A program made the position numbers and the translations under genes. Source: Comamonadaceae bacterium (GTDB taxonomy: Bacteria; Pseudomonadota; Gammaproteobacteria; Burkholderiales; Burkholderiaceae_C). From it: a stretch of DNA of 35,497 nucleotides. The DNA is taken from NCBI GenBank assembly GCA_947373245.1, contig CANBWY010000022.1, positions 1 to 35,497 on the forward strand. Reading direction: 5' to 3'. Below the pieces are notes generated by a model. It did no database searches. It saw nothing but the letters and a program-made list of their open reading frames with translations, and was not told the DNA's origin. Positions within the stretch are counted from its first letter, which is position 1, and the number at the start of each line of letters is the position of its first letter. Positions 9,134 through 19,106 of the stretch are shown here, piece by piece.

Positions 9134-9189
9134 CAATTTCCGGAAATTGATATGGTCTGCACCATAACCGAGCTGATGGGCTCGAGCCC
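9134..9189. other. Row of inverted repeats in the lipoprotein leader
   Basis: Three perfect inverted repeats lie in a row: CAATTTCCGGAAATTG (9134-9149), TATGGT-ctgc-ACCATA (9151-9166) and GGGCTCGAGCCC (9178-9189). All fall in the predicted 5' untranslated leader of the lipoprotein gene. They could form consecutive RNA hairpins, or the first could be a protein-binding site. No known riboswitch is recognised. Confidence 0.6.
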
Positions 9190-9205
9190 AGCAACCCAGC
9201 CCCAA

Positions 9206-9234
9206 ATTATAGGGGTAATTCCTATCACATTAAA
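9206..9234 (-). promoter_or_regulatory. Sigma-70-like promoter of the small lipoprotein gene
   Basis: On the minus strand a perfect TATAAT (9206-9211) is preceded, after 17 bp, by TTTAAT (9229-9234), a weak -35. The -10 is enclosed by CCCC and GGGG arms. Transcription would start near 9199, leaving a leader of about 95 nt before the ATG at 9104. Confidence 0.6.
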
Positions 9235-9254
9235 GACTCACCGTCAGTTGGGCG

Positions 9255-10400
9255 TCAATCTACTAAAAATGCTGCACCAGCATAGAGCCAGCCGTCGTCA
9301 CACCATTCCATCAGCAGACTCAAAGCCTCAGGACTGGCTTTGGCCACTTCTTCCTCAGTTAGAGCGCGTGCATCGGCTAGTTGACGCATCAAAGCAGCGT
9401 CTTTGCCTGCGGCACGCCAGCTTTCGCCGTTCAAGAAAATATGGTGTGCGTCGTACATCATCTTGCTTCGGCGGTCTAAATGCACGGATTTGAGCTGATC
9501 GGGTGCGTCCCCGATGTCAAACCACACATTGGCTTTTGGCTCGGTCAGATATTCACCCAAAGCACGTTGCAGTGCTTTGGGATCTTTTAAGGCTTTTTGC
9601 AATGCAGTTTTGGCAAATTCAGCCAACCCCTCGGGCAAAGCCGCAGGCTTAGACACAGCGGGTTGATCCGCATCCTTGTACAAATCGCAACCTGCGGCCT
9701 CTTCTGCACCTTCGCTCAATCGCACCAACAACTCACGGGCCAAGTCACCCGTTTGAGGCACGCGAAAGCCTACCGAGTAAGTCATGCACTCGCCTTGCGC
9801 AATGCCGTCGTGGGCATAGCGCGGGGGCAAATACAACATATCGCCGGGGTTCAAAACCCAGTCGTATTCGGGTTTGAAATTGGCCAAAATTTTCAGCGGC
9901 ATATCGGGCACCAGCGACAAGTCTTTTTGTCGGCCAATGCGCCAGCGTCGTTGGCCGTGGGCTTGCAGCAAAAACACGTCATAGCTGTCAAAGTGTGGGC
10001 CGACGCCGCCACCCTCGGTGGCATAGCTGATCATCACATCGTCCAAACGGGCGTCTGGGATGAAGCGGAACTGCTGCATCAAAGCCGCCACTCGGTCATC
10101 GTGTAGATCAACGCCTTGCACCAACAAGGTCCAGTCATGTTCGGTCAGTTTAGGAATGGCGCGTCGCTTGAACGGGCCGCGTTGCATTTGCCAGTCGCGT
10201 TGGCCGCCGTTGGCGCCCATCACTAAGCGCGACTCCACCTCGTTTTGTTCGGCCAAGTCAAACAGCTCGGGGCGGCTCAGCAAGGCTTTGAATTCGGGAA
10301 TCGCTTGGCGCACCAGCAAAGGTTTGCGCTGCCAATAGGTGGTCATAAATTCGGCGGGACTGATGCCGCCGAGTAGGGTCAGGGGTTTGTTCACTTGCAT
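9255..10400 (-). CDS. JmjC-type ribosomal oxygenase (YcfD/RoxA-like)
   Basis: This 381-residue protein is a 2-oxoglutarate/Fe(II) oxygenase of the cupin/JmjC type. The iron triad is visible: His136 and Asp138 in GVGPHFDSYDVFLLQ and His197 in RYAHDGIAQGECMTYSVGFR. The sequences MTTYWQRKPLLVR at the start and WRIGRQKDLSLVPDMPLKIL match the YcfD group, which in E. coli hydroxylates an arginine of ribosomal protein L16. The C-terminal half is the winged-helix/dimerisation part of that family. It starts 20 bp from a divergent FKBP-type isomerase gene, so the promoters must overlap. It lies upstream of the small lipoprotein on the same strand. Substrate L16 is inferred from the family. Confidence 0.9.
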   Translation of the reverse strand: MQVNKPLTLLGGISPAEFMTTYWQRKPLLVRQAIPEFKALLSRPELFDLAEQNEVESRLVMGANGGQRDWQMQRGPFKRRAIPKLTEHDWTLLVQGVDLHDDRVAALMQQFRFIPDARLDDVMISYATEGGGVGPHFDSYDVFLLQAHGQRRWRIGRQKDLSLVPDMPLKILANFKPEYDWVLNPGDMLYLPPRYAHDGIAQGECMTYSVGFRVPQTGDLARELLVRLSEGAEEAAGCDLYKDADQPAVSKPAALPEGLAEFAKTALQKALKDPKALQRALGEYLTEPKANVWFDIGDAPDQLKSVHLDRRSKMMYDAHHIFLNGESWRAAGKDAALMRQLADARALTEEEVAKASPEALSLLMEWCDDGWLYAGAAFLVD

Positions 10401-10405
10401 CGTGC

Positions 10406-10411
10406 GACAAT
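10406..10411 (+). promoter_or_regulatory. Candidate -10 element of the FKBP-type isomerase gene
   Basis: GACAAT lies eight bases before the ATG at 10420, which has no Shine-Dalgarno sequence (the bases between read TTTGCCCT-like). The transcript may therefore start at the start codon. No clear -35 is visible. Confidence 0.35.
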
Positions 10412-10419
10412 TTTGCCCT

Positions 10420-10944
10420 ATGGAAATTACTCAACACTGCGTGGTCGGCTTAACTTGGACCTTGAAAGACACTTTGGGCGAGGTACTCGACGAATTGGAC
10501 AGTCCCGTCGATTTTTTGGTGGGCGGCAATGACTTGCTCGCCAAAATTGAAGAAGCCTTGCAAGGCCACAGCGTGGGCGATCACCTTGACTTGCAGTTGG
10601 AGCCCGAAGAAGCCTTTGGTGACTACGACGAAAACTTGGTGTTTTTAGAAGCTCGCACGCGCTTTCCCAAAGAGCTGGAAGAAGGGCACACGGTCGAGGG
10701 CCACGCCCTGCCCGCGGGTTGCAACCCAGACGCCCCGCAAGACTTGCTCTACACCGTGACCGAGCTTTACCCCGAACACGTGGTGCTCGATGGCAACCAC
10801 CCGCTGGCGGGCATTGCCATTCGCATTCACTTGGACGTGCAATCGGTGCGCGAAGCCACGCAAGACGAGCAAGAACGCGGCACCTTGGGCACCGGCTTTT
10901 TCAAGATCGAAGCACAAGCACGTGGCAACGATTTGTTGCACTGA
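10420..10944 (+). CDS. FKBP-type peptidyl-prolyl isomerase, SlyD/FkpB family
   Basis: This 174-residue cytoplasmic protein matches the SlyD/FkpB family of FKBP isomerases with an inserted chaperone (IF) flap. Visible are DTLGEVLDELDSPVDFLVGGNDLLAKIEEALQ-type FKBP sequence near residues 17-50, EEAFGDYDENLV (about 68-79) and DGNHPLAGIAIRIHLDV (about 126-142), the conserved hairpin before the last strand. The His/Cys-rich metal-binding tail of E. coli SlyD is absent; the tail is RGNDLLH. SlyD-like rather than FkpB-like spacing is likely, but I leave the symbol open. It is divergent from the ribosomal oxygenase and convergent with dut with a one-base gap, leaving no room for a separate terminator. 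Confidence 0.88.
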   Translation: MEITQHCVVGLTWTLKDTLGEVLDELDSPVDFLVGGNDLLAKIEEALQGHSVGDHLDLQLEPEEAFGDYDENLVFLEARTRFPKELEEGHTVEGHALPAGCNPDAPQDLLYTVTELYPEHVVLDGNHPLAGIAIRIHLDVQSVREATQDEQERGTLGTGFFKIEAQARGNDLLH

Positions 10945-10945
10945 T

Positions 10946-11395
10946 TTACTTCTTGCCAGTTGAGCCGTAACCGCCCTCACCGCGCTCCGTGGGCGCAGCA
11001 AATTCGTTCACCACATTGAACTGGGCTTGCACCACGGGCACGATGACCAACTGGGCCAAGCGTTCCATCGGTTCTAAGGTGAACGCCACATCGCTGCGGT
11101 TCCAAGCGCTGACCATCAGCTGGCCTTGGTAATCGCTGTCAATCAAACCCACGAGATTGCCCAACACGATGCCGTGTTTATGGCCAAGACCAGAGCGCGG
11201 CAAGATGAGCGCGGCGTACGCTGGATCCGCCAAATGAATGGCAATGCCCGTGGGCACCAGTTGCCACGCGTTGGGCTCCAGCGTGATGGGCGCATCCAAG
11301 CAAGCGCGCAAATCGAGGCCAGCGCTGCCAGGGGTGGCGTAATGCGGCAATTGGTCGGCCATGCGGGGATCGAGAATTTTGACGTCGAGTTTCAT
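10946..11395 (-). CDS. dut: dUTP diphosphatase (dUTPase)
   Basis: Dut hydrolyses dUTP to dUMP and pyrophosphate, keeping uracil out of DNA and feeding thymidylate synthesis. The 149-residue length is standard for the trimeric enzyme. All five motifs are present in order: [29 protein letters not shown] (with the catalytic Asp and Tyr of motif 3), [10 protein letters not shown] and the C-terminal [10 protein letters not shown] arm that closes over the nucleotide. coaBC lies 70 bp upstream on the same strand, the classic coaBC-dut order. A long inverted repeat in that gap may reduce read-through. Confidence 0.97.
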   Translation of the reverse strand: MKLDVKILDPRMADQLPHYATPGSAGLDLRACLDAPITLEPNAWQLVPTGIAIHLADPAYAALILPRSGLGHKHGIVLGNLVGLIDSDYQGQLMVSAWNRSDVAFTLEPMERLAQLVIVPVVQAQFNVVNEFAAPTERGEGGYGSTGKK

Positions 11396-11428
11396 GTGGG
11401 ATTCGAATGAAAAAGTGGATATTGAAAA

Positions 11429-11471
11429 GTCTAAGGGCCGCCCAACCGATCAAGCCCAGGAGAACTTAGAC
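11429..11471 (-). terminator. Inverted repeat spanning the coaBC stop, possible attenuator
   Basis: On the minus strand GTCTAAG (11465-11471, containing the coaBC TAA stop) pairs perfectly with CTTAGAC (11429-11435), and inner GGGC and GCCC can extend the stem. The downstream arm is followed by TTTTC. The loop is long and the T-run short, so this is a weak terminator or attenuator between coaBC and dut rather than a full stop. Confidence 0.35.
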
Positions 11472-12695
11472 AGGGGTCAAGCGACGCGCAATCTCAGCCA
11501 CCAACTGGCGCGCTAAGGTCAGTTTGCTGGCGTGCGGCAGTTCTTTTGCGCCGTGTGCATCGACCAACAGCAAGGCGTTGTCGTCCAAGCCAAACGTGGC
11601 AGGTCCAATATTGCCTACCAACAGCGGCACGCCTTTGCGCTCGCGTTTGGCGGTGGCGTATTGGAGCAAATCATGGCTCTCAGCCGCAAAGCCCACGCAA
11701 TACAAAGCACCACTTTGGGCGCGGGCTGATTGCGCCACACCGGCCAAGATGTCTGGGTTTTCTACAAAGTTGAGTTGCGGCCCCGAACTGGTTGAACCGC
11801 CTGCGCCATCTTTTTTAATTTTTTGCCCAGCCACATCGGCCACGCGCCAGTCGGCAACAGCGGCCGTAGCCACAAACACAGAAGCAGCATTCACATGCGT
11901 TGCCACAGCGGCTTGCATGTCCAAGGCCGAGCGCACATCCACACGTTGCACGCCGCGCGGCGTTGGCAAGTGCACGGGGCCAGCCACCAAGGTCACCACG
12001 GCACCCGCCTCGCGTGCAGCACGGGCGATGGAAAAACCCATCTTGCCACTCGACAAATTGGTGATGCCGCGCACAGGATCAATCGCCTCATAGGTGGGGC
12101 CCGCGGTGACCAACACATGCTGACCCGCCAACACCTTGGGTTGGAAGAATGCAATCAGGTCTTCCAAAATTTCATCCGGCTCCAACATGCGGCCATCGCC
12201 CGTTTCGCCACAGGCTTGTTCGCCCTGTCCCACATCCAGCACGTGGGCGCCATCGGCGGTGAGTTGCGCCATGTTGCGTTGGGTCGCGGGGTGCTGCCAC
12301 ATTTCGCGGTTCATGGCCGGGGCCAAGATGAGCGGCACACGGTCGACAGGTCGAGCCAAGCACATGAGGCTGAGCAAATCATCTGCGCGACCGTGCAGCA
12401 GTTTGGCCATGAAGTCGGCGCTGGCAGGGGCCACAAGAATGGCATCGGCTTCGCGGCTTAAATTGATGTGCGCCATGTTGTTGGGCTCGCGCGCGTCCCA
12501 TTGAGAAACATACACCGCCCGGTTGGACAAGGCTTGCATCGTCACAGGCGTGATGAACTGGGCCGCAGCCTCGGTCATCACCACTTGGACCGTGGCCCCG
12601 GCTTTGACCAAGGCCCGGCACAGCTCCGCCGCTTTGTAGCAAGCGATGCCACCACTCAAACCCAAAACAATGTGCTTATTTGACAGATCAGACAT
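11466..12695 (-). CDS. coaBC: Bifunctional phosphopantothenoylcysteine decarboxylase/synthetase
   Basis: CoaBC makes 4'-phosphopantetheine for coenzyme A: the CoaB domain joins cysteine to phosphopantothenate and the CoaC flavoprotein domain decarboxylates it. From ATG 12695 there are 409 residues (E. coli 406). CoaC (about 1-185) shows GLSGGIACYKA, catalytic His76, PAMN (Asn129) and the ACGETGDGRM flap with Cys162. CoaB (about 190-409) shows VTAGPTYEAIDPVRGITNLSSGKMG and the KIKK motif (about 293-295). Just after KIKK is a Gly/Ser-rich insert (GAGGSTSSGPQ) not usual in the family. The frame stays open to 12881, inside pyrG, but the family start is MSDLSNKHIVLGLSGG. There is no Shine-Dalgarno sequence; TACATT lies seven bases before the ATG. 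Confidence 0.96.
   Translation of the reverse strand: MSDLSNKHIVLGLSGGIACYKAAELCRALVKAGATVQVVMTEAAAQFITPVTMQALSNRAVYVSQWDAREPNNMAHINLSREADAILVAPASADFMAKLLHGRADDLLSLMCLARPVDRVPLILAPAMNREMWQHPATQRNMAQLTADGAHVLDVGQGEQACGETGDGRMLEPDEILEDLIAFFQPKVLAGQHVLVTAGPTYEAIDPVRGITNLSSGKMGFSIARAAREAGAVVTLVAGPVHLPTPRGVQRVDVRSALDMQAAVATHVNAASVFVATAAVADWRVADVAGQKIKKDGAGGSTSSGPQLNFVENPDILAGVAQSARAQSGALYCVGFAAESHDLLQYATAKRERKGVPLLVGNIGPATFGLDDNALLLVDAHGAKELPHASKLTLARQLVAEIARRLTPV
11779..11798 (-). repeat. Possible short dispersed repeat inserted in-frame in coaBC
   Basis: This 20-bp segment encodes most of the Gly/Ser-rich insert GSTSSGP in the CoaB domain. From memory it matches at about 16 of 20 positions a short element often dispersed in proteobacterial genomes that contains GACAAGCTCA. 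The relationship is a guess and needs a genome self-search. Confidence 0.2.
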
Positions 12696-12702
12696 GGCTC
12701 GC

Positions 12703-12708
12703 AATGTA
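12703..12708 (-). promoter_or_regulatory. Candidate -10 element of coaBC (leaderless arrangement)
   Basis: On the minus strand TACATT is followed by seven bases and the coaBC ATG. No Shine-Dalgarno sequence is present, so transcription at the start codon is plausible. It is divergent from the pyrG -10 a few bases away. Confidence 0.35.
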
Positions 12709-12718
12709 GCAGAGCGCC

Positions 12719-14412
<1,694 letters not shown>

Positions 14413-14435
14413 GCCGTCAACACACTGGACCTGCC

Positions 14436-15293
14436 ATGAAACTTTGCGGATTTGACGTTGGCCTACACCAACCTTTCTTTTTGATTGCGGGCACTTGCTC
14501 GATCGAAGGTTTGGAAATGTCCATTGATGTGGCTGGCCAGCTCAAAGAAATTTGCGCTGGCTTGGGCATTCCTTTGATCTACAAAGGGTCGTTCGACAAA
14601 GCCAACCGTTCATCGGGCAACACCCAGCGTGGTGTAGGCATGGACGCGGGCCTGAAAATTCTTGACGAAGTACGTCGCCAACTCCATTTGCCCATCCTCA
14701 CCGATGTGCATGACGCGTCGCAAGTTGCCACCGTGGCCAGCGTGGTCGATGTGTTGCAAACCCCCGCCTTCTTGTGCCGTCAAACCGATTTCATCCGTGC
14801 CGTGGCGCAATCGGGCAAGCCCGTGAACATCAAGAAGGGCCAATTCTTGGCCCCTTGGGACATGAAAAACGTGATCGACAAAGCCCGCGACGCGGCACGC
14901 GAAGCAGGCCTGCCCGAAGACAACTTCTTGGCCTGCGAACGCGGCGTGAGCTTTGGCTACAACAACCTCGTGGCTGACATGACCAGCTTGGCAGAGATGC
15001 GCAAAACGGGCGCGCCCGTGGTGTTCGATGTGACCCACTCGGTGCAAAAACCCGGCGGCCAAGGCACCGTCAGTGGCGGCGCCCGTGAAATGGTGCCCGT
15101 GTTGGCGCGCGCAGGCGTAGCCGTTGGCGTAGCTGGCTTATTTATGGAAACCCACCCTTGCCCTTCAGAGGCATGGTCTGATGGCCCGAACGCCGTGCCA
15201 TTGGGCAAGATGAAAGCTTTGCTTGAGACCTTGGTCGAGCTAGATGCTGTGACCAAAAAACACCCCTTTTTGGAAAACAACTTTGAGGCCTGA
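14436..15293 (+). CDS. kdsA: 3-deoxy-D-manno-octulosonate 8-phosphate synthase, metal-type
   Basis: KdsA condenses arabinose 5-phosphate with phosphoenolpyruvate to make Kdo-8-phosphate for the lipopolysaccharide inner core. The protein has 285 residues. Conserved blocks include [11 protein letters not shown] (about 50-60), [28 protein letters not shown] and THSVQKPGG. The likely metal ligands of the Cys-dependent class are present: Cys21 (in AGTCSIEG), His201, Glu238 (FMETHP) and Asp249 (SDG), with spacing matching the Aquifex enzyme; E. coli KdsA instead has Asn at the first position. The usual AGPC is AGTC here. The gene supplies substrate sugars for the outer membrane and uses phosphoenolpyruvate, the product of the next gene, eno. 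Confidence 0.97.
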   Translation: MKLCGFDVGLHQPFFLIAGTCSIEGLEMSIDVAGQLKEICAGLGIPLIYKGSFDKANRSSGNTQRGVGMDAGLKILDEVRRQLHLPILTDVHDASQVATVASVVDVLQTPAFLCRQTDFIRAVAQSGKPVNIKKGQFLAPWDMKNVIDKARDAAREAGLPEDNFLACERGVSFGYNNLVADMTSLAEMRKTGAPVVFDVTHSVQKPGGQGTVSGGAREMVPVLARAGVAVGVAGLFMETHPCPSEAWSDGPNAVPLGKMKALLETLVELDAVTKKHPFLENNFEA

Positions 15294-15332
15294 GTGCCAA
15301 GCACAAAGCCTGAAACAATTTTTAAAACTTGA

Positions 15333-16631
<1,299 letters not shown>

Positions 16632-16641
16632 ACAGCTCGCC

Positions 16642-16914
16642 ATGCTGCGCCCACTCCACCTTGTGCTGATTGCCTTGCTGCTCGTGCTGCAAGGCCAGCT
16701 GTGGTTTGGTCGCGGCAGCTTGCCAGACGTCATCCGCTTGCGTGAAGTTCTGAAAGAACAAAAACAGCAAAACGATGCGGCGCAACTCGCCAACAACCGT
16801 CTCAGCGCCGAGCTCCATGACCTCAAAGACGGTCTGGAAATGGTTGAAGAGCGTGCACGCTCAGAAATCGGCATGGTCAAGCCCAACGAAGTTTTCGTGC
16901 AAATCGCGAAGTGA
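16642..16914 (+). CDS. ftsB: Cell division protein FtsB
   Basis: FtsB is a small bitopic inner-membrane protein that joins FtsL and FtsQ at the divisome. The 90 residues show one membrane helix at about 5-22 (LHLVLIALLLVLQGQLWFG) and a periplasmic coiled coil at about 30-70 rich in Leu/Glu/Gln/Asn (REVLKEQKQQNDAAQLANNRL). The end ARSEIGMVKPNEVFVQI matches the family's EErAReelGmvkpgE signature. The location directly after eno is typical in beta- and gammaproteobacteria. Confidence 0.95.
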   Translation: MLRPLHLVLIALLLVLQGQLWFGRGSLPDVIRLREVLKEQKQQNDAAQLANNRLSAELHDLKDGLEMVEERARSEIGMVKPNEVFVQIAK

Positions 16915-16946
16915 CCGAACGCTGACACGATGAAGACGCACAACGC

Positions 16947-17582
16947 ATGAAGATTGCGTTACTCGGCGCCCAGAGCACAGGAAAGTCTCACTTGGCAGCC
17001 GCCTTAGCGACGCATCTGAGTGCACGTGGTTTACATGTGCACCGCGTGGACGACTACGGGCCTGACTGGTCCGACATTGCAAATCGCCCACCCACCCAAG
17101 AAGACCACCACCACATTGCCCAAACGCAAATGGCAAGCATCTTGACTGCGCCCGCACACACCGTGGTGATTGCCGACACCACACCGTTGATGACGGCGGT
17201 CTACAAGCAAATGGTGTTCAACGACCACAGCCTCGATGCTTGGGCGCTGGCGTGCCAAACGGTGTTTGATATCACTTTGTTGATGGGGCTAGACCTGACT
17301 TGGGTCAGTGACGGGAAACAGCGCGTCGGTGCAGATGTGCGCGAGCCTGTGGATCAAAAAATTCGCGCCCTCTTAGCGCAAACCAACCAGCCTTACCAAG
17401 TGGTTTACGGAACAGGTGCGCAACGCCTAGCCAACGCGTTGTTTGGCATAGGTCGCCAAGCGCCGCAATGGGCCAAGCAACTCGAGCGCCCCGAGTCACC
17501 CGCGCTGTGGAAAGGGCCTTGCGAGACGTGTGGCGATGGCGACTGCGAGCACCGCCTGTTCACGGGCTTATTGCAGCGATGA
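16947..17582 (+). CDS. NadR-like P-loop nucleoside kinase/ATPase
   Basis: This 211-residue protein has a Walker A motif GAQSTGKS (about 7-14), VIADTTPL in the place of a Walker B-type strand, and FDITLLMGLDLTWVSDGKQRVG, which resembles the ribosylnicotinamide-kinase domain of NadR (FDLVILL...WVADG). The NMN adenylyltransferase and DNA-binding domains of full NadR are absent. It may phosphorylate nicotinamide riboside or another nucleoside, but no PnuC transporter is nearby, so function is open. The C-terminus carries CETCGDGDCEH, a compact Cys/His cluster that might bind a metal. It follows ftsB by 32 bp and its last 15 bp overlap the end of the convergent hslO. Confidence 0.75.
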   Translation: MKIALLGAQSTGKSHLAAALATHLSARGLHVHRVDDYGPDWSDIANRPPTQEDHHHIAQTQMASILTAPAHTVVIADTTPLMTAVYKQMVFNDHSLDAWALACQTVFDITLLMGLDLTWVSDGKQRVGADVREPVDQKIRALLAQTNQPYQVVYGTGAQRLANALFGIGRQAPQWAKQLERPESPALWKGPCETCGDGDCEHRLFTGLLQR

Positions 17583-18542
17583 AGTGCCGGGCGCTTGGCT
17601 CTGGCTACCTGTGAAAATTTGTGCGGCATCAACCGCGTCGTAGCGGTATTGTTCACCGCAAAAATCGCAACCCACCTCCACTTCGCCACGCTCGGCCAAG
17701 ATGCTCTCCACCTCTTCGGTACCGAGGCTGCGAATCATGTTGCTCACGCGTTCGCGGCTGCATGAGCACGCAAAGCTGGGCGTCAAAGGTGCAAAGCGCA
17801 CCAGTTTTTCTTCCCAAAACAGGCGATGCAAAATGGTTTCGGCATCCAAGTTCAGCAGCTCATCGGCGGTCAAACTGGATGCCAAGATGGAGATGCGGTT
17901 GTAGTCTTCGTTGCGACCGATTTCGTCTTCGTCTTCCATGGTCGCTTTGGCGGCCAAGTTACCTTCGCCTTTGATGGGCAGGCGCTGAATCAACAAGCCG
18001 GCCGCGGTGGTGTCGTTGGCCGCCAACACCAAGGTGGTGTCGAGTTGCTCGCTTTGCAGCATGTAGTGTTGCAAGACATCGCTGAACTTGTCGAGCTTTT
18101 GGCGCTGGTCGTCAAACAAAGGCACCACGCCTTGGTAGGGCTGTTGGCCAGGCAGTTTGTTCAATGGGTCCAGCGTGATGGCGCAGCGCCCTTCGTTGTT
18201 CACATTCACCATTTCAGGCAAGGTGCTAGCGTCGTCTAAGTGCCCCACCACTTTGGCGGTGGCGCGCAGGCTGAGGTCGGGCTGCACCTCCACCACGGCC
18301 AGCTTCAAAGGGCCATCACCAAAAATTTGCATCACCAATGCGCCGTTGAATTTGATGTTCGATTGCATCAGCACCGACGCCGCCGTCATCTCGCCCAACA
18401 AGTGACGCACGGGCTCGGGATACGCACCTGTTTCAACGTTCACCGCGCGGCGCTTGAGCACCTCTTGCCACACATCGGTGAGCTGTACCAACATGCCGCG
18501 TACCGGCAAACCATCGAACAAAAATTTATGCAACTGAGACAT
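17568..18542 (-). CDS. hslO: Redox-regulated chaperone Hsp33
   Basis: Hsp33 is a cytoplasmic holdase activated when oxidation releases its zinc. From the ATG at 18542 it has 324 residues; a TTG one codon earlier is possible. The redox switch near the C-terminus is intact: Cys-x-Cys at about 259/261 (FACSCSRERV) and Cys-x2-Cys at about 292/295 (GCDFCGEQYRYD). The N-terminal core includes GEMTAASVLMQSNIKFNGAL and LPGQQPYQGVVPLF. The start overlaps the stop of the gamma-carbonic-anhydrase-like gene (TGATG), so the two are coupled. The 3' end overlaps the convergent NadR-like gene by 15 bp. The E. coli homologue is heat induced, but I see no heat-shock promoter before this pair. Confidence 0.97.
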   Translation of the reverse strand: MSQLHKFLFDGLPVRGMLVQLTDVWQEVLKRRAVNVETGAYPEPVRHLLGEMTAASVLMQSNIKFNGALVMQIFGDGPLKLAVVEVQPDLSLRATAKVVGHLDDASTLPEMVNVNNEGRCAITLDPLNKLPGQQPYQGVVPLFDDQRQKLDKFSDVLQHYMLQSEQLDTTLVLAANDTTAAGLLIQRLPIKGEGNLAAKATMEDEDEIGRNEDYNRISILASSLTADELLNLDAETILHRLFWEEKLVRFAPLTPSFACSCSRERVSNMIRSLGTEEVESILAERGEVEVGCDFCGEQYRYDAVDAAQIFTGSQSQAPGTSSLQ

Positions 18543-19066
18543 CAAGCGATTTTCTTTAAACCCGCCTTAAGACGGTTTTTGTTATCCACATAGTGCTGCG
18601 CGCTGCGGCGCAGACCTTCGATTTGTTCAGGCGTGAGCTGTCGCACCACCTTGGCGGGGCTGCCCAAAATCATAGAGCCTTCAGGAAACTCTTTGCCTTC
18701 TGTCACGAGCGAACCCGCACCTACCAAACAGTTTTTGCCAATCTTGGCACCGTTGAGCACGATGGAACCAATGCCAATCAAGGATTCGTCACCCACCGTG
18801 CAGCCGTGCAATTGCACCATGTGGCCAACAGTCACGTGTTTGCCAAGGGTCAAGGGCACGCCCACGTCGGCGTGCAGCACACAACCGTCTTGCACGTTCG
18901 TGCCTTCACCAATCGTGATCTTGGCCGAGTCACCACGCACCACGGTGCTGAACCACACGCTGCTGTCGGCCGCCATGTGCACATCGCCGATCACTTGCGC
19001 GTTGTCAGCAACCCAAGCCGAGTCAGCGAGGTAAGGGGTGAGCACATCGAGTTGGTAAACAGCCAT
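18542..19066 (-). CDS. Gamma-carbonic-anhydrase-like hexapeptide-repeat protein
   Basis: The 174-residue protein is a left-handed beta-helix of the YrdA/gamma-carbonic-anhydrase group. Hexapeptide repeats fill about residues 20-150 ([29 protein letters not shown]). The three trimer-interface metal-binding histidines are His65 (VLHAD), His82 and His87 ([10 protein letters not shown]). A C-terminal helix follows [19 protein letters not shown]. It may hydrate carbon dioxide or be an acyl-type binding protein; family members often lack measured activity. A strong AGGAGG ribosome site stands five bases before the ATG. hslO is coupled downstream; DUF455 is divergent with a shared palindromic promoter element. 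Confidence 0.9.
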   Translation of the reverse strand: MAVYQLDVLTPYLADSAWVADNAQVIGDVHMAADSSVWFSTVVRGDSAKITIGEGTNVQDGCVLHADVGVPLTLGKHVTVGHMVQLHGCTVGDESLIGIGSIVLNGAKIGKNCLVGAGSLVTEGKEFPEGSMILGSPAKVVRQLTPEQIEGLRRSAQHYVDNKNRLKAGLKKIA

Positions 19067-19093
19067 AGGGCCTCCTGCGGGGTTTGGTTTTCC

Positions 19094-19103
19094 TACAATT
19101 GTA
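19094..19103. promoter_or_regulatory. Palindromic -10 shared by divergent genes
   Basis: TACAATTGTA is a perfect 10-bp palindrome that reads as TACAAT on both strands. On the plus strand it ends seven bases before the DUF455 ATG (leaderless arrangement). On the minus strand it leaves a leader of about 25 nt with AGGAGG before the gamma-carbonic-anhydrase-like gene. No good -35 is seen on either side. Confidence 0.4.
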
Positions 19104-19106
19104 AGG

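Noticed and set aside
12680-12685. TTGACA as -35 of pyrG
   Set aside because: It is 33 bp from TATAAT and lies inside the coaBC coding start; spacing is not compatible.
16947-17582. Full-length NadR regulator
   Set aside because: Only the kinase-like P-loop domain is present; the DNA-binding and adenylyltransferase domains are missing.
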